DNA from: Clusia tigrina
Taxonomy: Eukaryota; Arthropoda; Insecta; Diptera; Clusiidae
Assembly: GCA_920105625.2 (NCBI GenBank)
Contig: OV050030.1
Location: 97,419,152 to 97,483,151 of the forward strand
DNA length: 64,000 nucleotides
Direction: 5' to 3'
This document shows, one piece after another, positions 32,365 to 42,888 of the stretch; the first letter of the stretch is position 1, and each line of letters begins with the position of its first letter. The position numbers were made by a program, and so were the translations under genes. The notes under the pieces are model-generated. The model saw only the letters and a program-made list of their open reading frames with translations. It searched no databases and was not told the origin of the DNA.

Positions 32365-32623
32365 AGAATGGCGTAGGTCAGTTGGCTTGACGAACTGACA
32401 CCAATTAACAGGTGCGAAACTGGAACACCAGAAAGGTCAGTTTTTGTATTGTAATTGTGAATTGTAAATAGTATATAAGAGTTAGTATTCTAAGAATAAA
32501 TGGCTTGTGATTTAAAAACTAAAAGTGTAATGTAGTGATTTTTCCAAAGAGTGATTTAGGGTTTTCAGCTACACGCGCACAGCAGAAGGACGTCCCGAGG
32601 ACAACAAGGACAATACCCCAACA
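32365..32623 (+). repeat. Partial 5' LTR of long gypsy element
   Basis: 259 bp matching 42630-42888 without length change and with scattered substitutions. It contains the GTATATAAGAGTTAG box and an AATAAA signal (AGAATAAATGG). Upstream LTR sequence is missing. Confidence 0.92.
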
Positions 32624-33820
32624 TTTTCGCGCAGCCGGTCTTAAGGACCTACAGGAGGAATCCCAGGGCAAGGAACCCTGTAGCAGGGAAGAATCCTGCA
32701 ATAAAAATCAAAGGACCAAGATATCGTCGGAAAAAATAATGGTGAGTAGAGTGTATTTTAGCGTAATCTAAGTAGATACTTCTGCGACCCTGAAGGCGCC
32801 GTAACGCTGGTCAAAGAGGTCGCAACATACAGGCGCGTTTGCGCTGTTGCACGCAGCTTGGAATGGCAACCATAAACCGTCAGTATGATCGGACGGTCTA
32901 TGTATGTTCATCCTAGTTGTGAAAATTTTTTTTTTGTGGGGGTTTAGTGTTTGTTTGTTGTTAGGGATATATTTGGATACACAATCTTTTGCATTTGTTT
33001 TTTTTTAAGAATTAAATACCATGAGCTTAGGGTATTAGGAAGAATATAAATGTTTTTTTTATAACATTGCGCATACGGTTCGGTTTTATTTTTTGAATAT
33101 GGATTCGAGTTTACGGGAAAGAATGTATATAAAGATAATATTTACGGTGGAATGTTAATTAATGCCACCTTTGAGAGACATTTAAATTGTTTTTGTAATA
33201 TTTAAATTCTGATGTTCTAAATTTATGTTTTTTGTAAACAAACATAAAACATTTCATTTAAATATTTGACATTATAAGCTTAGAGTATTAGGCAAAAATG
33301 TTTGCAGACAACACGTGTTGTTGCATCAAAGTTTGTGTAGTTCGAAAACTACAATTTGCGTAGCAATGTTGAAGAAAAAATTTAAATGCTATTTTTACGT
33401 GGCGCATACGTTACGGGTTTTTTTTTATTAAATATGGATTAAAAGTTCCGGGAATGAATCAAGACATTTTTTGCCAATTTCGGTTTTTGCGAATTGGGAG
33501 GATTTTTGGGAGTATTAAAGTTGGTGATTGGATATGGGGATACATGTGAGGAAAACAAGGAGTATCTGTGAGGAAGTCAAGGACCAATTGGCATTGATGG
33601 AAGGACTTAATGGACGCCGGTAGACAGCGGAACTTTGTGATGGAAAACAAGTATAGCAGAATATGAATATAAAGATAGAATTTACGGTGGAATATTTTTT
33701 TTTTTAATAACTCTGTTTTGAATTATTAAGTAAGATAGAATAAAATATTGTAACAAGTTTTAATAATTATTGGATTTTTATTTGTAATTGGGATACGCCA
33801 TCTTTTCTGGCATTTGGGAT
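32624..33820 (+). other. Leader of long gypsy element with possible primer site
   Basis: No gene is seen. TCGCGCAGCCGG at 32627-32638, three bases after the LTR, is close to the complement of a tRNA-Ser 3' end (two mismatches by eye), the primer of some fly gypsy elements. The stretch at 32770-32970 matches the leader of the deleted minus-strand copies. Confidence 0.55.
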
Positions 33821-36084
33821 ATGACGAAGGAAGCGCAAGGATTACTGCTGATGCAGGAGCAAATTGGAGAGGCGATTGAAAAATTGGTCCGTAATTTTAA
33901 GAAAGACGGCAGGTTACGTAAGGACAACGTGTATTACCGCAAGCGAATAACACAGTTGCAAAATCTGGGGAGAGAGTTCAACAATAATCATGGACTGTTG
34001 TTGCCTCACGTAGTTGAGTACGGCAAGGGAAAATATTTTGCGGAAAATTACGCAGACTACATAAATAGTCTGGTCAACGAATGGGCAGATACCTTTAGTT
34101 CTGAATTAGAGGAATTTGGAGTGAGTTTGGTTTCGCCAGACGAGGAAGTAAGGAACAGATTGAAATCAATGCAGTCAGAGGTGGAGCTATTTACTGGGAA
34201 AATAGTTGACCAGTTCGAAGCGAGTACGAGCAGGGAAGAAGCTCAGGAATTATGGAAGCAGGCGAATGCCGGAGGAGCTGTGTCACCATTAGAAGTAGCC
34301 GATCAAGCCTTAACGGCAATCCAAAAAAGGACAGAAGAAAAGTTGTTCAAATTTCATGAGAAAACGGAAGATTTGAGAGCACAAAAGGAGTATCTTGAGA
34401 ATAAGGTAAAGGAACTTTCTAAGAGATTGACGGAAACAGAGGAAGCAGCATCGCTGTTGGAAAAGGAGTGTGCGGAATTAAAAAGAGGACGGGCGACCAA
34501 TTGGGCCTCACTGAATAGGGAGAGATCAAAATCAGCATCGGCTGGCTTTACACAGACGGTATTGACATTGCCACCGGAAGTGCGCTGGCCGGAGTATCTA
34601 ACACCAGAAGGGATAAACCGAGTGGTAAAGCCCAGATTGGTATTGAGTGAAGAGAGGGAAGCGGGATTTTTGTTTGGCGCATTTGAAATCGGTGTCAAGC
34701 CTTTTTCTCCAGGATGTCCGATAACTAATAAAAATAAGGGATATCCGCCAAATTAGCCAGAAGCAGTAACGGTACAGGAAAGTCCCAATACTGTTGACAG
34801 TATTTCGCCTGTACGAACAAACGATCGAAGACTAATTAGTTTGAGTCCGTCATTGGTCAATTACCTCTCAGATCCGGGAGAAGTGAAGCTAGGAACCACT
34901 CATAAAGATAGCTCTCAAATTTTACCGGTCATAAGTAAAACAAAAATACGCAAAATGGGTGTAGAGGAGATTTCAAAGACAGTGCCCAGGCTAGTACCTG
35001 TGTTTACTGGTGCAGCTTCAGAAGATTTACGTTCAGAAGTTAACAGATTCATTCAAGGTTGTGAGCTTGCAAAGTGAAGCATAAGCTCTGATAAGTTGCA
35101 GGATTTTTTCGACTGTGTTAAGCAAAGGTTATTTGGAGACGCGTACAACCTTGTGTTGCCAAAGCAATTCGCCAGTGTGGACGAGCTTTACGGTCTTATA
35201 AGGAGAACTTATCTGAAGGAGAGAAATTTGGAGGACATAACATAAGAAATAAGAATCGGGAAGCAGCTGGCAAGTGAAGACATACGTGCCTTTGCCAGGC
35301 GTTTAGAGTCACATCAGATGATGCCCAGGAAATAATCAGGAATAAGTACAATGGCATTGGAGATACAGCGTTATTACACGAAGTTGACGAGTCGGTGTTG
35401 ACAACTTTCGTGGTGGGGCTCCGCAACTCCGTGCTAAACATTCATATGCTGAATAGCAGAACAGGATCTCTGGAGGAGTTAGTAGAGGAAGCGATTAGAG
35501 CACAAGTTCTCGTGGAACGGAGTACGGCTGGGTTAGGCGAGGTACACATGTGTGAAAATAGACAGGACATGTTCACCGCTGCTGTCGTGAACAGAGATGG
35601 AAGTAGTTCCGTCCCAAACATATACAGAGGAGCATATAATCCCGGTGTCTCCGACAGCAGAGCCGCGAATCCGAGAAATCCGTACATGGGGTTTGTACAG
35701 AGGGCACCCACATGTTCGTTCTGCCGTAAGCAAGGTCATACAAGGGATGAGTGCTTTTCACGCAAAAACACGCCCTACTGTATGGAGTGCCAAACATATG
35801 GTCATGAGGCAAGTAGACAGTGCCAAGGATGCACGGAATGGAATCAGAATAGAAGGCAGCCAGCTACGAGGCGCCCGGTTCCACCCTTGAGGGACAGCAG
35901 GGGTAACTTCAGTAGTCCCCGAGTTAATTCAACGGAAGGAATTAACCAAGGAAGAAATCCTTTCAAAACCGGGAGTGGTCAGCAGCAACCAAATTGGAAT
36001 TCCAGAAGTGAACAAAGGATAAGCAACACCAAACAGGGGTTAAGATGCTTCTCATGTGGACAGATCGGACATCGGGCAGCGTAA
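33821..36084 (+). pseudogene. gag: Gag of long gypsy element, broken
   Basis: Translation probably began at ATG 33821 (MTKEAQGLLLMQEQIG). The matrix and coiled-coil part is open to TAG at 34754. The same frame then continues, with stops at 35075 and 35243, until a frameshift near 35320 leads to the 35395-36084 frame. That last part holds three zinc knuckles: CSFCRKQGHTRDEC, CMECQTYGHEASRQC and CFSCGQIGHRAA (final Cys lost). The protein would assemble particles and bind RNA. At least three stops and one frameshift make it inactive. Confidence 0.85.
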
Positions 36085-36290
36085 AGCAGGGATAGACAAT
36101 CCCAACAAAGGAACCAGGGAAACTTTCAGCGGCCCAGTCGAGGCCAGTAGACTGGAAAGCCAAAAGAAAGAAAGTAATAATTAGGCCGGAAGTACGGGTA
36201 AGTAGTAATGTAGAGACTACAGTCCAGGAGAAGGAGGAGCAAGAGGCTCTCCAATATCACGAAGAGTTAGGAAGTGGATACGCGACCATT

Positions 36291-36992
36291 TTGAAATCAA
36301 AAGGGCGTAGTTTCGTTGTGAGCAGGATAGGAGATGATTTTATTGAGATACCCTGCAATGAGACAGCTAGGGGAAAGCTAGTGCTATTGGTAGACTCAGG
36401 GGCGGACACTAGCCTCGTAAAACCCAGTGTTTTACGGAAAGGACTAGTTGTTAACCCAAAGGATGTAAGAACGCTTAATGGAGCATTCGGAGGATGCATC
36501 AGGACACTGGGGTCGCCCAGAATAGGACACAGTGAAGTTAAGGTCATGAGTTTTAGAGTGCACGCAGTGGAAGTGGATAGGAAAGGTATCCCGGCTGATG
36601 GGATAATTGGCCGCGATAATCTTTGGGGTCGCACCATACTGGACGCGCTCGACAAGCAGTTATCATTTTACGATAATAATAAGAATGGAATCCTCACTCT
36701 TCCATTAAAGTCATGGCAGGAAGGAACCGTGAGCAAGGTTAAGAATAGAAGGGAGGTAGTAAATGCAAGGTCAACCAGAGTAGTTGCTATGCATGTAAAC
36801 ACGAAACTTAGGACTCTTGTTTTGCACAAGCAGCAGCTAGCGGAGGGCGTATATATGGGAGAAACCACAACGCACGTTGACAAGGGTAAGGTGTACGCTT
36901 GCGTACTTAACGCATCGGAAAAGGACTACCTGATAGATGAGGATTTAAGGGTAGTTACGATAATTTTAAGGAATCGAATTATGGATCGGTAA
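36291..36992 (+). CDS. Aspartic protease region of long gypsy element
   Basis: A 233-residue open frame. LLVDSGADTSLVKPS is the active-site loop of a retropepsin, and ADGIIGRDNLWGRTILD is the downstream flap and ILGxD-type motif. The C-terminal part is a spacer before RT. It cuts the Gag-Pol precursor in a working element. The corresponding minus-strand copy at 49251-49808 has lost the DSG triad. Confidence 0.88.
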   Translation: MKSKGRSFVVSRIGDDFIEIPCNETARGKLVLLVDSGADTSLVKPSVLRKGLVVNPKDVRTLNGAFGGCIRTLGSPRIGHSEVKVMSFRVHAVEVDRKGIPADGIIGRDNLWGRTILDALDKQLSFYDNNKNGILTLPLKSWQEGTVSKVKNRREVVNARSTRVVAMHVNTKLRTLVLHKQQLAEGVYMGETTTHVDKGKVYACVLNASEKDYLIDEDLRVVTIILRNRIMDR

Positions 36993-37024
36993 ATCAGATT
37001 AAACAAGTTTATATAAGAAAAAGA

Positions 37025-38062
37025 ATGGAGAGAGTGCTAGAATCACTGAAGTTAGACCCAAGCGTAAATTCAGAAGAGAAGGAATCAATAGAAGCCATTT
37101 GTGCGTCATTCCATGACATATTTTTGCTGGAAGGAGACCAGTTGACATATACACCAGAGGTCGAGCATGAGATACCTACTAGAGTGGATCAAGCCCCAAT
37201 TAACCAGAAACAGTACAGATTGCCACAAGCTTACAAAGATGAGATAAATAGGCAAGTGGAAGGAATGCTAAAAGATAATATAATTTCACCGAGTATCTCG
37301 CCTTGGAACTCACCAATAATTTTGGTAACAAAGAAGGGAGGTGCTCAGGGTCAGAAGAAGTGGAGAATGGTCGTCGATTTTAGGAAATTGAACGACGCCA
37401 CTATCAAGCAAGTGTTCCCGATACCAAGGATAGAAGAGATTATGGATCAATTGGGGCATAGTAGATATTTTTCTACGCTTGATTTAGCGAGTGGCTACCA
37501 CCAAGTTCTGGTGGATACCCAAGATAAGGAGAAAACCGCGTTCAGCTCCGGTTTAGGGCATTATGAGTTTAACAGAATGCCGTTTGGATTAACAGGAGCA
37601 CCGGCTACCTTTCAACGGCTAATGAACCATGTACTAACAGGCTTGCAAGGGTTAGATTGTTTTGTGTATCTCGATGATATTGTGATTTATGGGAAGAACT
37701 TGCAGCAGCATTCGCAACGCTTGTGCAAGGTGCTCCAGAAATTACGAGATCACAATTTAAAATTGAACACGGAGAAGTGTCAATTTTTACGAAGAGAGGT
37801 GGTTTATTTAAGCCACCGTTGCTCAGAGGAAGGAGCACTGCCTGACCCGCAGAAGGTGGAATGCGTTAAAAATTTAGCTGTTCCAAGAAATAGAAAAGAA
37901 GTGCAAGCATTCCTAGGACTAGTGAACTATTACAGGAAGTTCGCAGAAGGACTAGCCGGAATTGCGTTGCCAGTGAATAAGTTGCTACGAAAAGAAGCAA
38001 AGTTCGAATGGAAGAGAGGAGAGTTGTCAACAAGCATTCGAGAGGCTAAAAGTAATAATTAG
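37025..38062 (+). CDS. Reverse transcriptase of long gypsy element
   Basis: 345 open residues. Motifs in order: RMVVDFRKLNDATIKQ, STLDLASGYHQVLV (first Asp), FNRMPFGLTGAPATFQRLMN, CFVYLDDIVIYG (active site YLDD), KCQFLRREVVYL and the thumb VQAFLGLVNYYRKFAEGLAG. It is intact until about 38020, where a small indel shifts the frame before RNase H. It copies element RNA into cDNA. Confidence 0.9.
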   Translation: MERVLESLKLDPSVNSEEKESIEAICASFHDIFLLEGDQLTYTPEVEHEIPTRVDQAPINQKQYRLPQAYKDEINRQVEGMLKDNIISPSISPWNSPIILVTKKGGAQGQKKWRMVVDFRKLNDATIKQVFPIPRIEEIMDQLGHSRYFSTLDLASGYHQVLVDTQDKEKTAFSSGLGHYEFNRMPFGLTGAPATFQRLMNHVLTGLQGLDCFVYLDDIVIYGKNLQQHSQRLCKVLQKLRDHNLKLNTEKCQFLRREVVYLSHRCSEEGALPDPQKVECVKNLAVPRNRKEVQAFLGLVNYYRKFAEGLAGIALPVNKLLRKEAKFEWKRGELSTSIREAKSNN

Positions 38063-38075
38063 CTGGCCACCGATT

Positions 38076-38468
38076 TTGGCGTACCCCGACTTTGAGAAAA
38101 CTTTTTTGTTGACCACTGATGCGAGCAATGAAGCATTAGGGGCAGTATTGTCACAAGGGGAAGTCGGCAATGACCGACCAATATCATTCGCAAGCAGAGC
38201 GCTTAGTGAGACCGAGAAGAGATACTCTACAACAGAGAAGGAAGTTCTAGGCATAGTGTGGGTTACGAAGAATTTTAGGGCTTATCTGCTAGGTCGCCAA
38301 TTTAAAATATACACTCATCACCAGCCGTTGAGAGGCATAGCCAATTTGAAAGACCAAACGTCTAGGCTAGCTAGGTTCAGACACAAATTGTCTGAGTATG
38401 GTTTTGAAATCATAGACAATCCTGGGAAAAAGAATCTGAATGCGGACGCACTCAGCAGAGAACCGTAG
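38076..38468 (+). CDS. RNase H of long gypsy element
   Basis: 130 open residues. TDASNEALGAVLSQGEVG (Asp), TTEKEVLGIVWVTKNFRAYL (Glu), FKIYTHHQPL (normally TDHxxL, so the second Asp is replaced by His) and NPGKKNLNADALSR (final Asp). It directly follows RT in the usual Pol order after a frameshift. Activity is doubtful because of the Asp change. Confidence 0.88.
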   Translation: MAYPDFEKTFLLTTDASNEALGAVLSQGEVGNDRPISFASRALSETEKRYSTTEKEVLGIVWVTKNFRAYLLGRQFKIYTHHQPLRGIANLKDQTSRLARFRHKLSEYGFEIIDNPGKKNLNADALSREP

Positions 38469-38612
38469 GCACAGAAGGCATCCGTAGTGCCAACGAGGGC
38501 CAAAGCAGGGTCAGATAAGGAGAAGGCCGAGAGAATGTAAGAAAATAAAATTGATGCGACAAGAAATGTTAGCAATGCAGGTGACGCTGCTAATGAACAA
38601 AGAGCCAGTGGT

Positions 38613-39629
38613 GTGGAATGGCTGGAGGATATAAAGGATATCCAGGCTGTTTTAAAGGGTTTCCATGATTCACCCCTAGGTGGGCACCAGGGATTCTGGA
38701 AAACCCATGACAGAATTAGGCGAGTATACGGATGGAAAGGTATGCTCAAAGACATAAAAAAATATGTAAAGAGTTGCCCAAATTGCCAGGCCAACAAAAG
38801 TTCAAGGCTAACTAAGATGCCAATGGTGTTAACTGACACACCAAAACAACCATTTGATAAACTTCATATGGATATTGTAGGTATTTTACCTGAGACAGTT
38901 TCGGGAAACAAGTACATATTGACGTTCCAAGATGATTTCTTAAAGTATATGGCGTGCGTGGCTATACCCGATGCTGAAGCAGGTACGGTAGCCAAAGCAT
39001 TCTTTGATGAAATTATAGCACGGTACAACATACCTAAGGTCTTGATTACCGACAATGGTTCCAATTTCGTATCGAAATTATTCTCAGGAACTTGTAAAAT
39101 GCTGGGAATCAAGAAGTTGCACATAACACCATATCATCCACAGGCGAATGGCTCATTGGAACGTAGTCATCGACCTCTGGCTGAGTACTTGCGCAGTTTT
39201 GCCAAGGAAGACGGCTCGAATTGGGATCAATGGTTGACCACTGCAATGCATGTACACAACAATACTGTGCATGTATCAACGAAGAAAACTCCGTTTAGAA
39301 CACTGTACGGGTTTGATTTTAACATGCCAGCAAATTTGAAGCGCAAATGTGCGCCAGTGTACAATGCTGATGACCCGAATAAAGTGCAAAAGTATCAGCT
39401 ACAGCGAGCGCACGAGTTGGTCAGAGAAAACCAGGATTGTGGTAAACGAGTGGCCAGGGAAGCCTATAGCAAGGTACTAAACCCAGTCGTTTTTAACGTG
39501 GGTGATCAAGTACTCATGAAGAATCAGGCTAGGAGAAACAAATTCTCACCTGTGTGGATAGGTCCGTATGTAGTAGCAGAGATCCGAAGCCCAGTTACAA
39601 CAGTCGTAATGATTAAGGGCAAAAATTAA
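38613..39629 (+). CDS. Integrase of long gypsy element
   Basis: 338 open residues. The zinc-binding head has FHDSPLGGHQGFW and YVKSCPNCQ (H2C2). The DDE core has FDKLHMDIVGILP, ITDNGSNFVSKLF and HPQANGSLERSHRP, so all three acidic residues are present. The C-terminal module ends VWIGPYVVAEIRSPVTT, a GPY-type ending. It is the best-preserved integrase of this family in the window. Confidence 0.92.
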   Translation: MEWLEDIKDIQAVLKGFHDSPLGGHQGFWKTHDRIRRVYGWKGMLKDIKKYVKSCPNCQANKSSRLTKMPMVLTDTPKQPFDKLHMDIVGILPETVSGNKYILTFQDDFLKYMACVAIPDAEAGTVAKAFFDEIIARYNIPKVLITDNGSNFVSKLFSGTCKMLGIKKLHITPYHPQANGSLERSHRPLAEYLRSFAKEDGSNWDQWLTTAMHVHNNTVHVSTKKTPFRTLYGFDFNMPANLKRKCAPVYNADDPNKVQKYQLQRAHELVRENQDCGKRVAREAYSKVLNPVVFNVGDQVLMKNQARRNKFSPVWIGPYVVAEIRSPVTTVVMIKGKN

Positions 39630-40564
39630 AAGCTACATAATAATTTGTTGAAATTATTCCACATGTGTTAATAGTGTTTTACAAATGTTAACACAAGAGT
39701 AACAATGTAAACATGTACGTGTATGTATCAAATGACATACACAGCGCCGATTTTCAGAGTCAATGTCAGTAAAAGTGTGCCGCTTAAACTCGGGCAAGTA
39801 AAATTGACGTAATGAAAATCTGCTTATTAAGCACTATTGCCGAATGAAGACAGTAGAGAAAAATATTATTTGTTTTACATATTAAATAATAATAAACGGG
39901 TTAATTGCACAAATTAAAAAATAAAATAAAATAATAAGACAGTCGTGTGTAAGTAATATAAAACTTCGAATATGTACGTACATACATACGGCAGTGTATG
40001 CACTGAATTTTGACGCTTGAGCGTTAACGCCAGGCAACGGAACTGCGGGTGAAGTAAATATTTATGTATGTAACTGTATAATGTACAGAATGAATGTACG
40101 AGGGAATATTTGAAGAAGTAAGTATTCTAGTTATAGGAATGGGTATGGCCATATAAGTAAGTATGTAGGGACATATGATTAGGAACTGGGAATTTGCAGA
40201 TACTGCAGCAGGCTATATGTAAATATACTCGTACATAGGTTTTAACTGTTTATTCATTAGGAAATTAGAGTATGGAAATTTGAATAAATGTATATGTTGG
40301 GATATAAAAAAAAATGTATAGGTTGATTGGGAAAATAAGCAATTAATTCTGGGTAATTTAAAGCGCCTTGAATGTATGTATGTAGCCATATACGAGCTAA
40401 TTACAGGATGGAAAATAGAATCGTTAATGGATATATACATATCAGGCTAGAAGTAAATTTAAATAAAAAGTAATTGTTTGCGATGAAAGATATAGTCATG
40501 CAATGGACAAAGTTTTGACACAAACGGGATTATTTTATATAATCTGGTTTTAGTCGGAGGACCA
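39630..40564 (+). other. Untranslated stretch after pol
   Basis: A+T-rich, with many ATGTATGTA and TACATACAT words. I see no reading frame or domain in it. Confidence 0.6.
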
Positions 40565-41999
40565 ATGAATTGGTTCAAAACTGAAAGGAGTGATAACTCA
40601 CGTGTTGAAAAAGAGCACGAAAAATTAATCGAAGCGAAACTAATGCCCTATATGGCTATGAAAACACATAGTCCAGTCCTCTTTTCCTCTAGGATACGGT
40701 AGCGAATCCGATAATGTAAGGGGAAAAGACGAGTGGATGCAAATTGAATGATATAGCATTCAATTATAGAATAAGCATGTTATAGAAATATTGTTATAAT
40801 AAAAAAAAAAACAAAAAAATCATACTAAATTGGAAAATTATACCCAAGAGTATATAAAGTACATATAGTGTATTTATTTAAATATTATATAATTTTGAAA
40901 TTCATTTATTAAATTGACTTATGAAATGTTCGACATAAATTAAACATAGAAGAAATATCAAACTAAAATGTATACTAGAAAATTAAGAAAATTATTATAG
41001 GTGTTCTCTATATAGCTCTGATGATGTGAAGCGAAGGAGGAAGTTCCGGGAACAGCGGATATCGGAAAACGGTGCGGACTGAAATACCAACGTAGTATTC
41101 GGAAAGATGCGTTTTTGAAAAACAGGGATTTCTGGCAGCTATCCAAGGTTTGGGAATCCGGTTGTGACCGCAAGGATGCCAATATATTGGATTGGGGATG
41201 AATGGTGACGGAGTTATTTTTCTTTGCGAAACGGGATATGACCGCAGCATTTGAACGCGTTGTGGATGAGTTATTGACAAGCAACGAAAAATAAACAAGT
41301 TTCCTTGCGAAGTCATATTTTGCATTGGACAGTTTTATATTACAATGTCCACCCAGTGTATCACAATCCCAACAGAATCGATTTCGGATAAGTTGAAGAT
41401 GGGTAAAAGCCTAAGGGGGGTGACTGAAACCACCACCAAATATAATAAGCAGAAGAAATTTGGCTCCCGGAAGTTAATTCCTTCATTGAAGCATTAATTA
41501 ATATGTCCAATTTAGAGTATGAACATATGAAATGTGATTTACATATGAAAGAGGACACAGAGATTGGTATCCGATCGGAGTACACAGATTACCTCATTAA
41601 GAGTGTATCTCAGAGAAATACCGATAGTCTACACATCGAAGGCAACGAAAAAAAAATACAATTATGAGAAAGTCAAAGAGTAACACTTCCACCATAAAAC
41701 GCATTGCTGCAAAGTAAGAAGGAGTATTGGAATCTCTCATGTATTCCAAATGTTTTTTACAAGTTGAATACTATAAGCAGAGGCAGCCGTGGGGCACGCT
41801 ATATAAATGGAAAGAAGAAGGCCACTAAAAGCAAAATTTTAATGGCAAAGCAGATCGCCAACCTGTAACATCTTTGTACGTACCGATCCAGAAAGAAGGG
41901 AGGGGTATGCAGAGTTCATCGAGGGACTTCACTCTCGCAGGACGGGCATTACCAGGACCAACAATTGCAGACGACCGTTATCATGAAAGCGTAGCGTAG
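40565..41999 (+). pseudogene. Decayed reading frame(s) after pol, unknown product
   Basis: I do not recognise this. Several consecutive open stretches on the plus strand look protein-like but are broken. ATG 40565 to TAG 40700 (45 codons) is followed by a shifted frame to TGA 40749. A frame from 41025 to TAA 41292 (89 codons) has one TGA at 41199. A 50-codon frame from ATG 41345 passes by a frameshift into 41449-41667. A frame from ATG 41664 to TAG 41997 has TAAs at 41715 and 41826. No membrane segment or signal peptide stands out, so an envelope gene is not supported. Its place between integrase and the polypurine tract is where a third ORF would lie. Confidence 0.45.
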
Positions 42000-42370
42000 C
42001 TAAATATGTAGTTAGTTTGTAATTTTGTTTGTATATACGCCAGTGAGAAAAGAGTCGATGAAAGACCAAATATAAAAAAGGGAATATAAAAAAAAAGATG
42101 GAAATAAAAGAACAAGATAAAACAAAAGAAAAAAAAGAAGAAAAAAAATAGAAATAAAATAACAAAATAAAACAAAAGACAAAAAAGAAAAGAACACAAA
42201 AGTAAAAAGAACAGAATACAACAATTGAAACCAAATAACGCGAATTTGAAAAAAGAAAAACTATACATATGTACTATAGGATTAAGAAAATTCAGAGATT
42301 GTTTAAAGTGCAGAAAAGAAAAAAATACTGTAAAGATTCATTAGAAGTTAGTTGCACTAACTTCTTTTAG

Positions 42371-42384
42371 AAAGAGGGGAGGGA
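42371..42384 (+). promoter_or_regulatory. Polypurine tract of long gypsy element
   Basis: AAAGAGGGGAGGGA lies immediately before the TGTTGT start of the 3' LTR. This is the standard plus-strand primer position. Confidence 0.9.
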
Positions 42385-42888
42385 TGTTGTGAGTTAGAAT
42401 CAAGCTGCCTGCGCGTAGTGTCTCACATCATCGACTCCTAACTCATGCCACACATTCTGTGTGATTAGCATGTGTTAAAGGTACTTAAGAAAGCACATAT
42501 TTTTAGGGTGCGAGTATTTAGAATTAATATTACCTATGTAATAATTATTATGTAAACTTTTAGGGTGCTACAGTTTTGCAGTCGAGCCACCGAAGGGCAT
42601 TGAAAGTTAGAATGCACCATCAGCATTTCAGAATGGCGTAGGTCAGTTGGCTTGACCAATTGACACCAATTAACAGGTGCGAAACTGGAACACCAGAAAG
42701 GTCAGTTTTTGTATTGTAATTGTGAATTGTAAATAGTATATAAGAGTTAGTATTCTAAGTATAAATGGCTTGTGATTCAAAAACTTAAATTGTAATATAG
42801 TGATTTTTCCAAAGAGTGATTTAGGGTTTTCAGCCACACGCGCACAGCAGAAGGACGTCCCGAGGACAACAAGGACACCACCCCAACA
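42385..42888 (+). repeat. 3' LTR of long gypsy element
   Basis: 504 bp, TGTTGTGAGTTAG...CACCCCAACA, with 5-bp inverted ends TGTTG/CAACA. It holds a GTATATAAGAGTTAG promoter-like box and ATAAATGG. The last 259 bp match the truncated 5' LTR. Confidence 0.92.

Larger units (their letters stand above)
32365..42888 (+). mobile_element. Ty3/gypsy LTR retrotransposon, long, 5'-truncated LTR
   Basis: About 10.5 kb on the plus strand, inserted in the fourth 5.1-kb unit: spacer S lies to its left and the deleted gypsy copy 4 to its right. Order: partial 5' LTR, leader, gag, PR, RT, RNase H, integrase, a 2.7-kb region with a decayed extra reading frame, polypurine tract, full 3' LTR. The 3' LTR is 504 bp with TGTTG...CAACA ends. 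The first 245 bp of the 5' LTR and part of the spacer are gone, so no target duplication can be checked. It is the same family as the minus-strand deleted copies. Confidence 0.9.

Noticed and set aside
40958..41325. Minus-strand frames of about 105 residues
   Set aside because: They overlap the better plus-strand frame at 41025-41294 and show no domain, so they are most likely antisense shadows.
41929..42268. Phe-rich minus-strand frames resembling membrane proteins
   Set aside because: They are the complement of an A-rich (AAAAGAAAAA) stretch before the polypurine tract.
39630..42384. Retroviral-type envelope gene in the long gypsy element
   Set aside because: The place is right, but no signal peptide, membrane anchor, cleavage motif or long open frame is visible.
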